Positions 9,951 through 21,350 of a stretch of 64,000 bases of DNA are shown here, one piece after another. The translations under genes and the position numbers were made by a program. The notes under the pieces were generated by a model, which did not search any database, was not told the origin of the DNA, and was given only the letters and a program-made list of their open reading frames with translations. Each line of letters opens with the position of its first letter. Positions within the stretch are counted from its first letter, which is position 1. The stretch spans positions 1,922,001-1,986,000 of the forward strand of contig NZ_CP018092.1 in assembly GCF_002754935.1 (NCBI RefSeq). The letters run 5' to 3'. Source of the stretch: Thermostichus lividus PCC 6715. GTDB lineage: Bacteria; Cyanobacteriota; Cyanobacteriia; Thermosynechococcales; Thermosynechococcaceae.

Positions 9951-12900
9951 ATGCCTGCCGCTCCTATACCAGTCGATGAAAATGAACGGCAATATGCCCT
10001 TGATCAGTACCACATCCTTGATACTGCTCCTGAACCTGTTTTTGACGATATAACCCATTTAGCCGCAGCTATTTGTGAGACCCCCGTTGCCCTTATTAGC
10101 TTGGTTGATCGCAACCGACAATGGTTTAAGGCCAAAGTCGGGCTAGATGCCTGTGAAACCCCCCGTGATGTAGCCTTCTGCGCCCATGTGATTTTGCAAT
10201 CGGAATTGATGGTTGTTGCCGATGCCAAGGAAGATGCCCGCTTTGCTGATAATCCCTTGGTTACAGGACCGCCTTATATCCGCTTTTATGCTGGCATGCC
10301 CTTGGTGACACCCCAAGGGTACCGGATTGGTACCCTGTGCGTCATCGACTACCAGCCCCGGCAGTTAACCGAGTTACAAGCTCAAACACTGCGTACCCTT
10401 GCCCGGCAAGTGATTAGTGAGTTAGAAGTCCGTCATCATCTTGAGACAACCCAAGGGCACCTAGCTCGCATTCAACAGTTGAGTAGCTTACAAGCAGCCA
10501 TCTTTAACAGCACTAATCATGCCATCATTGCAACTCACACCAACGGCACGATTAGTTTTATGAACCGCACTGCTGAGGAATGGTTGGGGTACAGTGCTAC
10601 TGAATTAGTGGGCAAAGTAACCCCTGAGCAATTCCATGATCCGAAGGAGGTTGAACATTATGCAACACTCCTGAGTCAGCAGTTGGGCGAACCGATTCCA
10701 GTGGGATTTGAGGTGTTTGTGGCGCAGGCACGGCGAGGTTTGCCGGATGAGCGGGAGTGGAGGTATATTCGCCGGGATGGTTCGCAGTTTCCCGTGCTCC
10801 TTTCGGTAACGCCCATTCGCAATGGCCGCAAGCAGTTGCTGGGGTTTCTGTTTCTGGCCACTGACATCACTGCCAAGAAACAGATTGAAGCAGAACTACG
10901 GTTACGGGAGCGCGCCATTATTGCCAGTACCAATGGCATTGTCATTACCGATTATCGTCAGCCGGATAACCCAGTTATTTATGTGAATCCTGCCTTTGAG
11001 CGAATGACAGGGTACCGCGCCCCTGAAGTCATTGGCAAGAACTGTCGCTTTTTGCAGGGGCGCGATCGCCACCAGCCGGGGGCTGAAGCCATTCGCAATG
11101 CTATTGCTAAGGGACAGTCCTGCCGCGTGATTTTGCGCAACTACCGCAAAAATGGCAAACCCTTCTGGAATGAAATGGCGATTTCACCCATTTTTAACGA
11201 AGTGGGTGAAATTACGCACTACATCGGGATTCAAAGTGATGTCACTGAACGGCAGCGGGCGCAACTGTTCTTGCAGCAGCAGGTGAAGCGGACGCTGCTG
11301 TTGAACCGCATTACGGAGGAAATTCGCCAGCAAATCGAGCGGGATCACATCTGTCAAACCGCTGTTCAGCAAGTGGGCATGACTTTAAATGTCAGCCGCT
11401 GCCTTTTTTTTGTGTACCACGAAGAGGCCACCTCTCCAGTGAGCTTGGTGGCGGAATACTGCGCTCCAGGGATTCCATCGGTAACTACCGTAGGGTTAGC
11501 GCTGGGGCGGGCTGATTTCCTACAGCAAGCATTGATCTCTGATCAGATCCTGAGTTTTGAGGATGTGGCCAATGACCCGCGTTTAGCCTCCATTCACGAC
11601 TATTGCATAGCATTGCGTGTCAGGTCTGCCTTGATTGTGCGAACCTCCTATCGCAACCGCCCCAATGGTCTGCTAGTGTTGCACCAATGCGATCGCCAAC
11701 GGCAATGGACGGATGCGATTAAGAGCCTCCTCAGTAGTGTGGCAGCGCAAGTGGGAATTGGGCTAGCACAGGTGCATTTGCTGGAACAGGAAACCCGACA
11801 GCGACAACAACTCCAGCAGCAAATGCAGCGGACGTTGTTACTCAACCAAATTACGGAACAAATTCGCCAGAGCTTAGATACAGAGGCCATTTTTAATACA
11901 ACCGTCAGTCAAATTGGCCGTGCCCTTGGGGTGAGCCGCTGTTTAATTCATCGCTATGAGCCGGGGCCACCGCCCCAGATCCCCAATGTCGCGGAGTACC
12001 TAGAACCGGGCTATGCATCGATGTTTGGTGTCAATGTACCGGTGGCAGGCAACCCCCATGCCGAAGCCGTCTTGGCCTCGGATAGGGCAATTGTCTCTAA
12101 TGATGTCAGTCAAGACCCACTGTTGCGAATGGCCACGTCCCTATTAGAGCAATTTCAGATTAAATCGATGCTGGCCGTGCGGACGTCCTATAAAGGGGTA
12201 CCCAATGGGGTTATTGGTCTGCACCAGTGCGATCGCCAGCGGGAGTGGACTGCCGAAGAAATTGAACTCCTTGAAGCCGTTGCGGCGCAAGTGGGGATTG
12301 CGATCGCCCAGGCAGACCTGCTGCACCACGAACAGCAGCAGCGACAATTACTGGCCAAGCAAAACCAAGAACTGGAGCAAGCGCGGTTACAGGCAGAGCT
12401 GGCCAACCGTGCCAAGAGTGAGTTTTTGGCCACAATGAGTCACGAAATCCGCACCCCCATGAATGCGGTCTTGGGCTTTACCAACTTACTTTTAGATACC
12501 CCCCTCAACGATCAACAGCGGGACTTTTTGCAAACCCTCCACCAAGCTGGTGAGGCGCTGCTCACCATCATTAACGATATTCTCGACTTTTCTAAGATTG
12601 AATCTGGCAAACTGGTGCTTGAGCAACACCCCTTTGATGTCCGCGAGTGTGTTGAGGATGTGTTGAGCTTACTGGCCAGCAAAGCAGAAGAAAAGCACCT
12701 GGAGTTACTGTACACCTGCACACTAAGAACCCCCGCCCAGGTTAAGGGAGATGTCACCCGCCTGCGCCAGATTCTAGTGAACTTAGTGGGTAATGGCATT
12801 AAATTTACCCCTGAGGGGCATGTGCTCGTCCAGGTGGATTATGTCTCTGATAGCGAAACGTTACAATTTGCAGTTCAAGATACGGGGATTGGCATTCCTA

Positions 12901-13982
12901 GCGATCGCCTCGATCGCCTCTTCAAGCCCTTTAGCCAAGTTGATGCCTCCACTACCCGTGAGTATGGGGGGACGGGTTTGGGACTGGTGATTAGTCAACG
13001 GTTGTGTGAACTCATGGGCGGTACCATGCAGGTGGACAGTTGCCTAGGCCAAGGGACAACGTTTACATTTACAATTTCGGCTGTTGACCCGGTTCCCTTT
13101 AAACCGCCGCCTGCTGTCCCCTGTTTACAAGGGCGGCGCGTCTTAGTAGTGGATGACAATGCTGCCAGCCGTGAGAATCTCTGCACCCTATTACAGGACT
13201 GGGGGATGGTGCCTCTCCCCTATGGGGATGCCGATCAGGTGCTACAGGAGGCTCCTAGGTGGGATATTGCCCTGCTGGATTTCTCCTTGGGGCACATGAC
13301 AGGGGTGCAGCTAGCCACCAGACTTGAGCGGGGCGATCGCCCAGTCATTCTCCTCACTCCCTTGAGTTGGCTAGAAACCGCCAGTGACAAGGAACACATT
13401 ACCACCCACGTTACCAAGCCGATCCGCCCCAGTGCACTGCGGCAAACCTTAGTGAAGGTTTTGAACCCCAACCCCAGTCAACAGCCTGCTGTGTCAGCAT
13501 CCGTCATTGACCCCAGCTTGGCAGTGCGCTTTCCCCTGCGGATTCTGCTTGCTGAAGATAATGCAGTCAATCAGAAAGTAGCGCTGCACATCCTCAAGCG
13601 GATGGGCTATCGTGCGGATGTTGCGGCCAATGGGGCTGAAGTCCTTGAAGCCCTGAAACAGCGCCCCTACGATGTCATTCTCATGGATGTGCAAATGCCG
13701 AAGATGGATGGCCTAGAAGCCACCCAACGGATCTGCAACCAATGGCCGCCCAGTCAGCGGCCTTGGATTATTGCCATGACCGCCAATGCTCTCGCAGGCG
13801 ATCGCGAACGTTGCTTTCAAGCAGGCATGGACGATTATGTGAGCAAGCCCATTAAACTTGAGGCTCTTGCCGATGCCCTCAATCGCTGTCGCTGCCTAAG
13901 CCCAAAATCTACCTACCCACAATTTTGTGACACAGAGGCTGACGAGGCGGGTACATACCCATCCGACCCGTTAGCGCCCTAG
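9951..13982 (+). CDS. LOV-containing hybrid sensor histidine kinase (GAF-PAS-LOV-GAF-GAF-HK-REC-REC)
   Basis: The 1343-residue cytosolic protein reads, in order: N-terminal GAF (about 8-165), PAS (175-305), LOV-type PAS (313-440), two GAF domains (455-600 and 625-775), a Gln-rich coiled coil, HisKA with phospho-accepting His831 ([10 protein letters not shown]), HATPase_c (DTGIGIP, GGTGLGL), and two receiver domains with Asp1110 (LLDFSLG) and Asp1246 (LMDVQMP). The LOV domain has GKNCRFLQG with Cys365 as candidate flavin-adduct residue, plus [12 protein letters not shown] and YIGIQSD. This predicts blue-light sensing. The GAF domains lack a Cys-His bilin motif. No membrane segment is seen. The stop codon overlaps mtnP by 4 bp. 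No partner output protein is adjacent. Confidence 0.92.
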   Translation: MPAAPIPVDENERQYALDQYHILDTAPEPVFDDITHLAAAICETPVALISLVDRNRQWFKAKVGLDACETPRDVAFCAHVILQSELMVVADAKEDARFADNPLVTGPPYIRFYAGMPLVTPQGYRIGTLCVIDYQPRQLTELQAQTLRTLARQVISELEVRHHLETTQGHLARIQQLSSLQAAIFNSTNHAIIATHTNGTISFMNRTAEEWLGYSATELVGKVTPEQFHDPKEVEHYATLLSQQLGEPIPVGFEVFVAQARRGLPDEREWRYIRRDGSQFPVLLSVTPIRNGRKQLLGFLFLATDITAKKQIEAELRLRERAIIASTNGIVITDYRQPDNPVIYVNPAFERMTGYRAPEVIGKNCRFLQGRDRHQPGAEAIRNAIAKGQSCRVILRNYRKNGKPFWNEMAISPIFNEVGEITHYIGIQSDVTERQRAQLFLQQQVKRTLLLNRITEEIRQQIERDHICQTAVQQVGMTLNVSRCLFFVYHEEATSPVSLVAEYCAPGIPSVTTVGLALGRADFLQQALISDQILSFEDVANDPRLASIHDYCIALRVRSALIVRTSYRNRPNGLLVLHQCDRQRQWTDAIKSLLSSVAAQVGIGLAQVHLLEQETRQRQQLQQQMQRTLLLNQITEQIRQSLDTEAIFNTTVSQIGRALGVSRCLIHRYEPGPPPQIPNVAEYLEPGYASMFGVNVPVAGNPHAEAVLASDRAIVSNDVSQDPLLRMATSLLEQFQIKSMLAVRTSYKGVPNGVIGLHQCDRQREWTAEEIELLEAVAAQVGIAIAQADLLHHEQQQRQLLAKQNQELEQARLQAELANRAKSEFLATMSHEIRTPMNAVLGFTNLLLDTPLNDQQRDFLQTLHQAGEALLTIINDILDFSKIESGKLVLEQHPFDVRECVEDVLSLLASKAEEKHLELLYTCTLRTPAQVKGDVTRLRQILVNLVGNGIKFTPEGHVLVQVDYVSDSETLQFAVQDTGIGIPSDRLDRLFKPFSQVDASTTREYGGTGLGLVISQRLCELMGGTMQVDSCLGQGTTFTFTISAVDPVPFKPPPAVPCLQGRRVLVVDDNAASRENLCTLLQDWGMVPLPYGDADQVLQEAPRWDIALLDFSLGHMTGVQLATRLERGDRPVILLTPLSWLETASDKEHITTHVTKPIRPSALRQTLVKVLNPNPSQQPAVSASVIDPSLAVRFPLRILLAEDNAVNQKVALHILKRMGYRADVAANGAEVLEALKQRPYDVILMDVQMPKMDGLEATQRICNQWPPSQRPWIIAMTANALAGDRERCFQAGMDDYVSKPIKLEALADALNRCRCLSPKSTYPQFCDTEADEAGTYPSDPLAP

Positions 13983-14854
13983 CAGTACTTAGCCAGCAGC
14001 AGACTGAGTTTTTCCTTCGTTTGTGCAGGTACCTTATCTAGGGGAGTTAAAATAGCATTTTTCAGGGCGTGATGTGCCTTGGAAGCAGGGGGATGAGCCG
14101 CCAGTCGCCTCACTGTCTCACAAATAATGGCTTGGGCATTTTTCACATTGCGGTGTAGGTTGCTGATAATCATCTCCACCGTTACCGAGTCATGCTCTGG
14201 ATGCCAGCAGTCGTAGTCTGTCACTAACGCTAGGGTGGCGTAGGCAATTTCCGCCTCCCGCGCCAGCTTGGCTTCCGGCAGGTTCGTCATGCCAATCACC
14301 GTTCCCCCCCAAGAGCGATAAAGATTGGACTCTGCCAATGTAGAAAAGGCAGGGCCTTCCATGCACACATAGGTACCCCGTGGGTGCAGCGTCACTTCGG
14401 GTAGGTTCAAATCCCTAATGGCTGCGGTTAATACCGCGGCAAGCGCAGAACAAATGGGTTCAGAAAAGCCAATATGTGCCACAATGCCATCGCCAAAAAA
14501 GGTGGAAATGCGATTGCGAGTGCGGTCAATGAACTGATCGGGCACCACCATGTCAAGGGGTTTTACCTCCTGTTGGAGGGAGCCAACCGCTGAAGCCGAG
14601 ATCAGGTACTCCACACCAAGGGACTTAAACCCGTAGATATTGGCGCGAAAGGGAATCTCCGTTGGTAACAGGTGGTGATCTCGGCCATGGCGAGCTAAAA
14701 AGGCCACCGGAACATCGCCAATCCGCCCACAAATAAACGCATCGGAGGGATCGCCGAAGGGGGTACTTAGTCGCACCTCTTCGACCTCTGTGAGAGCCTC
14801 CATTTTGTAGAGACCACTACCGCCAATAATGCCAATCTTTGGGGAAGGGGACAT
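13979..14854 (-). CDS. mtnP: S-methyl-5'-thioadenosine phosphorylase
   Basis: MtnP cleaves methylthioadenosine with phosphate to adenine and methylthioribose-1-phosphate in the methionine salvage pathway. The 291-residue protein carries the family features [10 protein letters not shown] at the N-terminus, [13 protein letters not shown], the substrate-binding [29 protein letters not shown] and TDYDCWH. Start ATG 14852-14854. It is convergent with the upstream kinase, their stop codons interlocking in a CTAG palindrome at 13979-13982. No other salvage genes are next to it. Confidence 0.95.
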   Translation of the reverse strand: MSPSPKIGIIGGSGLYKMEALTEVEEVRLSTPFGDPSDAFICGRIGDVPVAFLARHGRDHHLLPTEIPFRANIYGFKSLGVEYLISASAVGSLQQEVKPLDMVVPDQFIDRTRNRISTFFGDGIVAHIGFSEPICSALAAVLTAAIRDLNLPEVTLHPRGTYVCMEGPAFSTLAESNLYRSWGGTVIGMTNLPEAKLAREAEIAYATLALVTDYDCWHPEHDSVTVEMIISNLHRNVKNAQAIICETVRRLAAHPPASKAHHALKNAILTPLDKVPAQTKEKLSLLLAKYC

Positions 14855-15108
14855 GATGTTCCTTAAACACTCACGGGGATTAGCTTACCATGCCTCGTCC
14901 ATCACAGGGGGATTGATAGCAAGTTAGACAAGTTAGAGTACCAACACTCTGGGTTCCTTTGTCAAAACGAGTTCCAGAATACTCGGGAATACTGTAGATT
15001 TGAGCGAAGCCGCTAGATGAGAAATACTGTTTCCTAGATGCAAATTAACCCATGAACCTGATGAATCTTGTCTTCGGTAGAGCATACTGATTTGGTGATA
15101 CCTGTTTC

Positions 15109-16755
15109 ATGCCGCTCACTCCCGCTGTCTATCGTCCCAACCGTTGGCTCATTCTGCGCCGCATTGGTCAGATTACGCGGGTGTTGGGTGTATTTGGTCA
15201 TCAATTGCTGTGGGATCACCTTTGGCAGCGTCGCAGTCCTGCTCAGCAACGCCGCCGCGCCCGCTGGTTGGTGCGGCAGTTGCTCACCCTAGGCCCCACC
15301 TTTATTAAAATTGGTCAGTTTTTGTCCACGCGGTTTGATCTGCTGCCGTTGGCCTATATTGACGCTCTGAAAACGTTGCAGGATCAAGTACCGCCCTTTG
15401 ACTCACACGTGGCGATCGCCCTGATTGAACAGCACCTAGGTCAACCCCTTGAGGATCTATTTGCGCGCTTTGACCCCAACCCCCTAGCCGCTGCTAGCTT
15501 AGGACAGGTGCACCGGGCGCGGCTCTTTAGTGGCGACGAGGTGGTCGTCAAGGTACAGCGTCCAAACCTAGAGTCTCAACTTTATTTAGATTACGTGGCC
15601 ATTGGTGAAATCATCCGCTGGGGCGATCGCTGGCTGCCCTTTACCCGTCCCTACGCCCTTCAGGACATTTACGAAGAGTTTTTTAGCATTTTATTGCGGG
15701 AAATTGACTACCTCCAAGAGGCAGAGAATGCCGATCGCTTTCAGGCTAACTTTCGCCACGATGCCCACATTCGGGTACCCAAAGTCTATTGGACGCACAC
15801 CTGCCGCTATATCCTGACGATGGAGTATGTGCCCGGCATTCGGATTGATAACCGTGCAGCCATCGAAGCCGTTGGGCTTGACCCCCGCCTCATCAACCAG
15901 CGGGGCATTTGCTGCTATCTCAAGCAATTACTCATCGACGGTTTTTTTCATGCCGACCCGCACCCCGGTAATTTAGCCGTCAGCAGCGAGGGGGACTTAA
16001 TTTTCTATGACTACGGCATGATGACCGATGTCCCCGCCCTTAACCAGCAGCAGATGGTGCAAACGTTTTTTGCCGTGCTCAACAAGGATAGCGATCGCGT
16101 CATTGCCGCCCTGATAGAGATGGGCTTAATCACCCCCGTGGCGGACATGACACCTCTACAGCGAATTATGCAGCTCATCTTGGATCGCTTTACGGAGCGG
16201 CCTGTGGATCTAGCGGTCTTTGCTGAATTACAGCAGGAGGTCTATGCCCTCTTTGAGCAGCAACCCTTCCGCCTGCCCGCCAAAATGACCTACATTCTCA
16301 AATCCTTGACCACGCTTGATGGCATTGCCCGCAGTCTAGACCCGCAGTATAATCTCACCGCTGCCGCTCAGCCCTTTGTCAAAGAACTCATGAATCCTGC
16401 CCGCGGAGGCTGGCGCGAACTGCTCCGGCAAACTCAGACCTTCGTCAACCACCGCCTGCAACACCCCAGCCGCCTTGAGGTGCGCTTACAACGCTTAGAA
16501 GACCGGCTGGCACGGGGGGAGCTACAGGTTTCGGTGCGCACGCCAACCACCGATCGCCAACTACGCCGTATTGAACGCTTACTGGTGTGCCTCCTCTACT
16601 TAGGCTTGAGTGGCTTTACCCTCTTAGCGGGGACGGTGCTATGGTTCGCTCAAGCGCCTGGGGGGGCGATCGCCTGTTTTACCCTAGCGGGTTTAGCTAG
16701 CGTGGGTCTGCTGCGCAACTGGCTACGCTTTCTCTGGCTACAGCGACTACAGTAA
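15109..16755 (+). CDS. ABC1/UbiB (AarF) family atypical kinase
   Basis: The 548-residue protein shows the ABC1 family signatures: the KxGQ motif (TFIKIGQFLSTR), the alanine-rich loop AAASLGQVHRA in place of a normal P-loop, the VVVKVQRP lysine, the catalytic-loop region and the metal-binding FHADPHPGN. Two hydrophobic segments near the C-terminus (about 490-535) suggest membrane anchoring. Members in cyanobacteria and plastids regulate quinone and tocopherol metabolism in membranes, but the substrate here is not known. Its 3' end overlaps the oligopeptidase gene by 9 bp. Confidence 0.92.
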   Translation: MPLTPAVYRPNRWLILRRIGQITRVLGVFGHQLLWDHLWQRRSPAQQRRRARWLVRQLLTLGPTFIKIGQFLSTRFDLLPLAYIDALKTLQDQVPPFDSHVAIALIEQHLGQPLEDLFARFDPNPLAAASLGQVHRARLFSGDEVVVKVQRPNLESQLYLDYVAIGEIIRWGDRWLPFTRPYALQDIYEEFFSILLREIDYLQEAENADRFQANFRHDAHIRVPKVYWTHTCRYILTMEYVPGIRIDNRAAIEAVGLDPRLINQRGICCYLKQLLIDGFFHADPHPGNLAVSSEGDLIFYDYGMMTDVPALNQQQMVQTFFAVLNKDSDRVIAALIEMGLITPVADMTPLQRIMQLILDRFTERPVDLAVFAELQQEVYALFEQQPFRLPAKMTYILKSLTTLDGIARSLDPQYNLTAAAQPFVKELMNPARGGWRELLRQTQTFVNHRLQHPSRLEVRLQRLEDRLARGELQVSVRTPTTDRQLRRIERLLVCLLYLGLSGFTLLAGTVLWFAQAPGGAIACFTLAGLASVGLLRNWLRFLWLQRLQ

Positions 16756-18846
16756 GCCGCGATGGCGCAGCAGCGGCGCTGTCATCGGTTCCCGCCCGCG
16801 AAACGCCTTAAAAACCTCCATCGGCGGGCGACTCCCCCCTAGTGCCAAGACCGTATCGCGATAGCGACGCCCCAGAGCCCGGATCGCTGCTTCGTTCTCC
16901 AGCCCCACCTCTTCAAAGGCAGCAAAGGCATCTGCACTCAGAACCTCAGCCCAAAGGTAGCTATAGTAACCCGCCGCATAGCCTCCGGCAAAAATATGGC
17001 CAAAGCTACACAAAAACGCATCTTCCGGGAGGGGAGGCAAAATTGTTGTGGTCTGAGCGAGGCGATCGCGCACCTGTTGAGGGGTTTCATTGCCATCCGG
17101 GCGATACCGATGGTGAAGCTCCAGATCCAACAAGCTAAAGTGCAGCTGTCGCAGCAGCGCACTGCCCGCCCGATAGGTGCGAGCCGCCACCAGTTTTTCG
17201 TAGTAGTGCTCTGGCAGGGGTTCTCCCGTTTCGTAGTGGCGAGCCATCCCAAAGAGGGTGGGGCGATGGTAGCACCAATTTTCCATGAACTGGCTGGGTA
17301 GCTCCACCGCATCCCATTCAACATTGTTAATGCCAGCCGCCCCCGCCTCATCCACTTGGGTCAGCATGTGGTGCAACCCATGGCCAAACTCATGGAAGAG
17401 CGTTTCCACCTCCGCAAACGTCATTAAGCTAGGCTGACCATCCACGGGCGGGGTTTGATTGCAGACCAAGTACGCCACCGGTAAGCGAGTACGCCACTCC
17501 CCTTGGTAGCGGTACTTAGCACGCCCTAGGCAATCATCCATCCATGCCCCACCCCGTTTCTCGGCTGGACGGCTGTAGGGGTCTAGGTAAAAGTGGGCAA
17601 TCGTGAGGTTATTTTCATCCAGAATGGCAAAAAAGCGGACATCGGGATGCCACACCGGCGCTTGACCATCGGCAGCAACAACCGTGACCCCAAAGAGTCG
17701 TTGCACCAAGCTAAATAGTCCCTCAAGTACCTGGGGCAAGGGGAAGTAGGGACGCAACTCCTCATCGTTGAAGGCAAACAGAGCTTCCCGCTGCCGCTCA
17801 GCCCAGTAGGCTATATCCCAGTGTTGCAGTTCCTTGGCCTCAGGTGCCCCTTGTGCCGCCGCAAAGGCCTGTAATTCCTCTAATTCACGGGCTGCTGCGG
17901 CATAGCTTGCTTGGCGGAGTTCCTCCAGCAGTGTTTCAACACTGGCCACACTGTCCGCCATTTTACTAGCCAGACTCAGCTCGGCATAGGTCTCGAACCC
18001 TAACAGCGTTGCTTCTTCGAGCCGCAGGGCTAAAATGCGCTCCAAGATCGGACGGTTGTCCCACTCGCCACTGCTAGCACGGGAAATATAGGCACGATAG
18101 ACCTGCTCCCGCAGATCGCGGCGTTGGCTATACTGCATAAATGGGCCAAAGCTGGGAAAGTCGAGTGTAATATGCCACGGTCCTTGGGCTGGGGTTGCGG
18201 TTTCCTCGCCATCCTGCCGCGCTGTTTGGGCTGCCAAGGCCAACAGACTGGGGGGCAGCCCCGCCACCTCCTCTGGTTGCGTGAGCTTGAGGCGAAAGGC
18301 TTTGGTGGCATCCAGTAGGTTGTTGGAAAATTGGGTCGAAAGCTCTGCTAGTTCTAATTGAATGGCATTAAACCGCTCCTTGGCCTCACCGCTTAGGCTC
18401 ACACCACTGTGCTCCGCATTGCGGATGGCAGCCGTCACAATGCGCTGACGCGCAGGAGTCATCTCTTTGAACTCTGGGCTGGCGGCAATGGCCTTAAAGC
18501 CTTCATAGATGGGGCGCGATTGCCCCATGCGGGTGTAGAACTCCACGACCTGCGGCTGAACCCTTTCGTAGGCCTGTCGCAGTTCTGGACTATTTTTCAC
18601 CCCCGTTAGGTGACTGATAATTCCCCATGTCCAGCCGAGGCGATCGCCCAGCCGTTCCAAGGGTTCAACTAACCCGTCCCAAGTTGGGGTCAGCGATTGT
18701 TCAAGGGTTTCTAACGCTTGGCTGAGTTCTTGCAGGAGTTGAGTCACCGCTGGCTCAACATGGCTCACCTGAATTTGATCAAAGGGGGGGAACCCATCCC
18801 CACGCAATAGAGGATTTTCAGTGTGAGGCGTGGTTGCAACGATCAT
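16747..18846 (-). CDS. prlC: oligopeptidase A-type M3 family metallopeptidase
   Basis: The 699-residue protein belongs to the M3 (thimet oligopeptidase) family: it has the zinc-binding HEFGH motif within VETLFHEFGHGLHHMLT, the downstream zinc-ligand region, and the N-terminal NPLL...FDQIQVSHVEPAV segment typical of oligopeptidase A. These cytosolic enzymes degrade short peptides such as released signal peptides. Length matches the family. Start ATG at 18844-18846. It is convergent with the ABC1 kinase (9 bp overlap). The prlC symbol rests on family resemblance. Confidence 0.92.
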   Translation of the reverse strand: MIVATTPHTENPLLRGDGFPPFDQIQVSHVEPAVTQLLQELSQALETLEQSLTPTWDGLVEPLERLGDRLGWTWGIISHLTGVKNSPELRQAYERVQPQVVEFYTRMGQSRPIYEGFKAIAASPEFKEMTPARQRIVTAAIRNAEHSGVSLSGEAKERFNAIQLELAELSTQFSNNLLDATKAFRLKLTQPEEVAGLPPSLLALAAQTARQDGEETATPAQGPWHITLDFPSFGPFMQYSQRRDLREQVYRAYISRASSGEWDNRPILERILALRLEEATLLGFETYAELSLASKMADSVASVETLLEELRQASYAAAARELEELQAFAAAQGAPEAKELQHWDIAYWAERQREALFAFNDEELRPYFPLPQVLEGLFSLVQRLFGVTVVAADGQAPVWHPDVRFFAILDENNLTIAHFYLDPYSRPAEKRGGAWMDDCLGRAKYRYQGEWRTRLPVAYLVCNQTPPVDGQPSLMTFAEVETLFHEFGHGLHHMLTQVDEAGAAGINNVEWDAVELPSQFMENWCYHRPTLFGMARHYETGEPLPEHYYEKLVAARTYRAGSALLRQLHFSLLDLELHHRYRPDGNETPQQVRDRLAQTTTILPPLPEDAFLCSFGHIFAGGYAAGYYSYLWAEVLSADAFAAFEEVGLENEAAIRALGRRYRDTVLALGGSRPPMEVFKAFRGREPMTAPLLRHRGLL

Positions 18847-18909
18847 GCCAAAACCTTTCCAGATTATTCATGCTATCGACACTTTCCCCATGATAACCTT
18901 GGTCTGGCC

Positions 18910-19437
18910 TTACTCTTGCTCCTGCAGCCACGACCACCAGCGGTTGAGAGGCGCATAGACCAACGGTGCCCACAGGCTACTCATAATTGCCGAACTGAGG
19001 GCAACTTGGCGATGGTGCTGCCAAATATCCTGTAGAGGCAAGTCAGTACTAACGCTCATTTGCATCGCTATGATCGTTTGGTTGATCATCGCCATGGCAA
19101 AGGTAATCAGGGCAATCGAAATAAAATCTTCGGAGACAAACCGCTGCTTCTGCATCAGTGCCGTAAGGCCACCCACCAGCGCCAAGGCAACGGCATGACT
19201 TGGGTGAGGACTTGTCAGACCATCTTGGATCCAGCCGAGGGCAACACCTGCAATCACCCCTTGCCAAACGGTACGCTTGACACTCCAACCCACAACCCAA
19301 ATCAAAAACCAGTCAGGCGCTAATACCTCTAGAGCAGGCACATGAATCAGGCTCAGCAGCGTGCAAACGCCCACCGACCCGGTAATCACTAACCAGTTAA
19401 GGCTAGTTTGGCGTAAATGTGTCTGTCGATTCAGCAT
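18910..19437 (-). CDS. mreD: rod shape-determining protein MreD
   Basis: The 175-residue integral membrane protein has about five hydrophobic segments and the MreD-like stretch WFLIWVVGWSVKRTVWQGVIAG. It is the last gene of mreB-mreC-mreD. MreD works with MreC and MreB in the elongasome that positions lateral cell-wall synthesis. The start ATG at 19435-19437 lies 35 bp inside the end of mreC, implying translational coupling. Confidence 0.9.
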   Translation of the reverse strand: MLNRQTHLRQTSLNWLVITGSVGVCTLLSLIHVPALEVLAPDWFLIWVVGWSVKRTVWQGVIAGVALGWIQDGLTSPHPSHAVALALVGGLTALMQKQRFVSEDFISIALITFAMAMINQTIIAMQMSVSTDLPLQDIWQHHRQVALSSAIMSSLWAPLVYAPLNRWWSWLQEQE

Positions 19438-20167
19438 AGGGAATCACAGTGACCCATTCCAAACGATCAATCGGTGCCCCCAATATCACAGTGGCATGGG
19501 GACGGGTGGGATCCTCTAGCTCGACCGACTGCACCTCACCTACGGGAATACCCGCCGGAAAAAGGCTACTGAGGGCAGAGGTAAAGAGGGTATCTTTCGG
19601 CTGTACTTTCGGATCTTTCTCCAAAAATTCAACAATCACCTGCTGATTGAGTTGTCCGCGCAGAATCCCCATCTGCCGCGTGCGGCCAACCACCACGCCA
19701 ATGCGACTGGCCGGATCCGTGAGTAACATCACGCGACTGGTATTAGGGGTAATGCTAGTAATGCGACCCACCAGACCGCCATTGCCAATGACCACGCCAC
19801 CAATGCTCAGCCCTTGACGACTGCCTTCCCCCAACAGCAGGAATCGCCACCACTGATCTGAACTACGGCCAATCACCGGTACAATGCGCCCCTCTAAGTT
19901 AGGCAGCATCGGTGTATTTAAGAGTTGCCGCAGTCGCGCATTTTCTGCCTGTAGCTCCGCCAATTGCTGCTCTAACTGCCATGTGCGAGCTTGGATCAAT
20001 GATTGCTGCTCATCCCCACGCTGTTGCAAGGGCAAATTGAGCAGACGGTAAAATTCGCGGATGGCGGCACCATTGGTTTCCCGTAAAATCCATGCCCCTA
20101 TTAAAATCAGCACGGTCAGCAACAGCCCCCCCGCATATCGTCCCCACCAACGCCAAAAAACGGCCAT
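19403..20167 (-). CDS. mreC: rod shape-determining protein MreC
   Basis: The 254-residue protein has one N-terminal membrane segment (YAGGLLLTVLILIGAWIL), a coiled coil (about 60-90, QLEQQLAELQAENARLRQLL) and two beta domains, the usual MreC plan for a periplasmic scaffold of the wall-elongation complex. The ATG at 20165-20167 is chosen because it starts right after the end of mreB; a longer frame reading back into mreB exists only because mreB is shifted. Spacing to mreB is 13 bp. Confidence 0.92.
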   Translation of the reverse strand: MAVFWRWWGRYAGGLLLTVLILIGAWILRETNGAAIREFYRLLNLPLQQRGDEQQSLIQARTWQLEQQLAELQAENARLRQLLNTPMLPNLEGRIVPVIGRSSDQWWRFLLLGEGSRQGLSIGGVVIGNGGLVGRITSITPNTSRVMLLTDPASRIGVVVGRTRQMGILRGQLNQQVIVEFLEKDPKVQPKDTLFTSALSSLFPAGIPVGEVQSVELEDPTRPHATVILGAPIDRLEWVTVIPYAESTDTFTPN

Positions 20168-20180
20168 GATGACTTCATCC

Positions 20181-21220
<1,040 letters not shown>

Positions 21221-21350
21221 GATGGTGCACCTCTTCTATTGAACGCGCTAATTGTAACAGGGTTGTTACCGAGACGTGTAATGGCAAGATTGTAGTACGT
21301 TTTGTTTGGAAAATTGCTGCGGGTCAACTGCCTCTAAAGACTGTTTCAGG

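Noticed and set aside
11390-12330. Cyanobacteriochrome assignment for the kinase GAF domains
   Set aside because: No Cys-His chromophore motif is present in either domain.
14855-15108. Small gene or ncRNA between mtnP and the ABC1 kinase
   Set aside because: The 254-bp gap shows only weak repeats and no convincing ORF, hairpin or tRNA.
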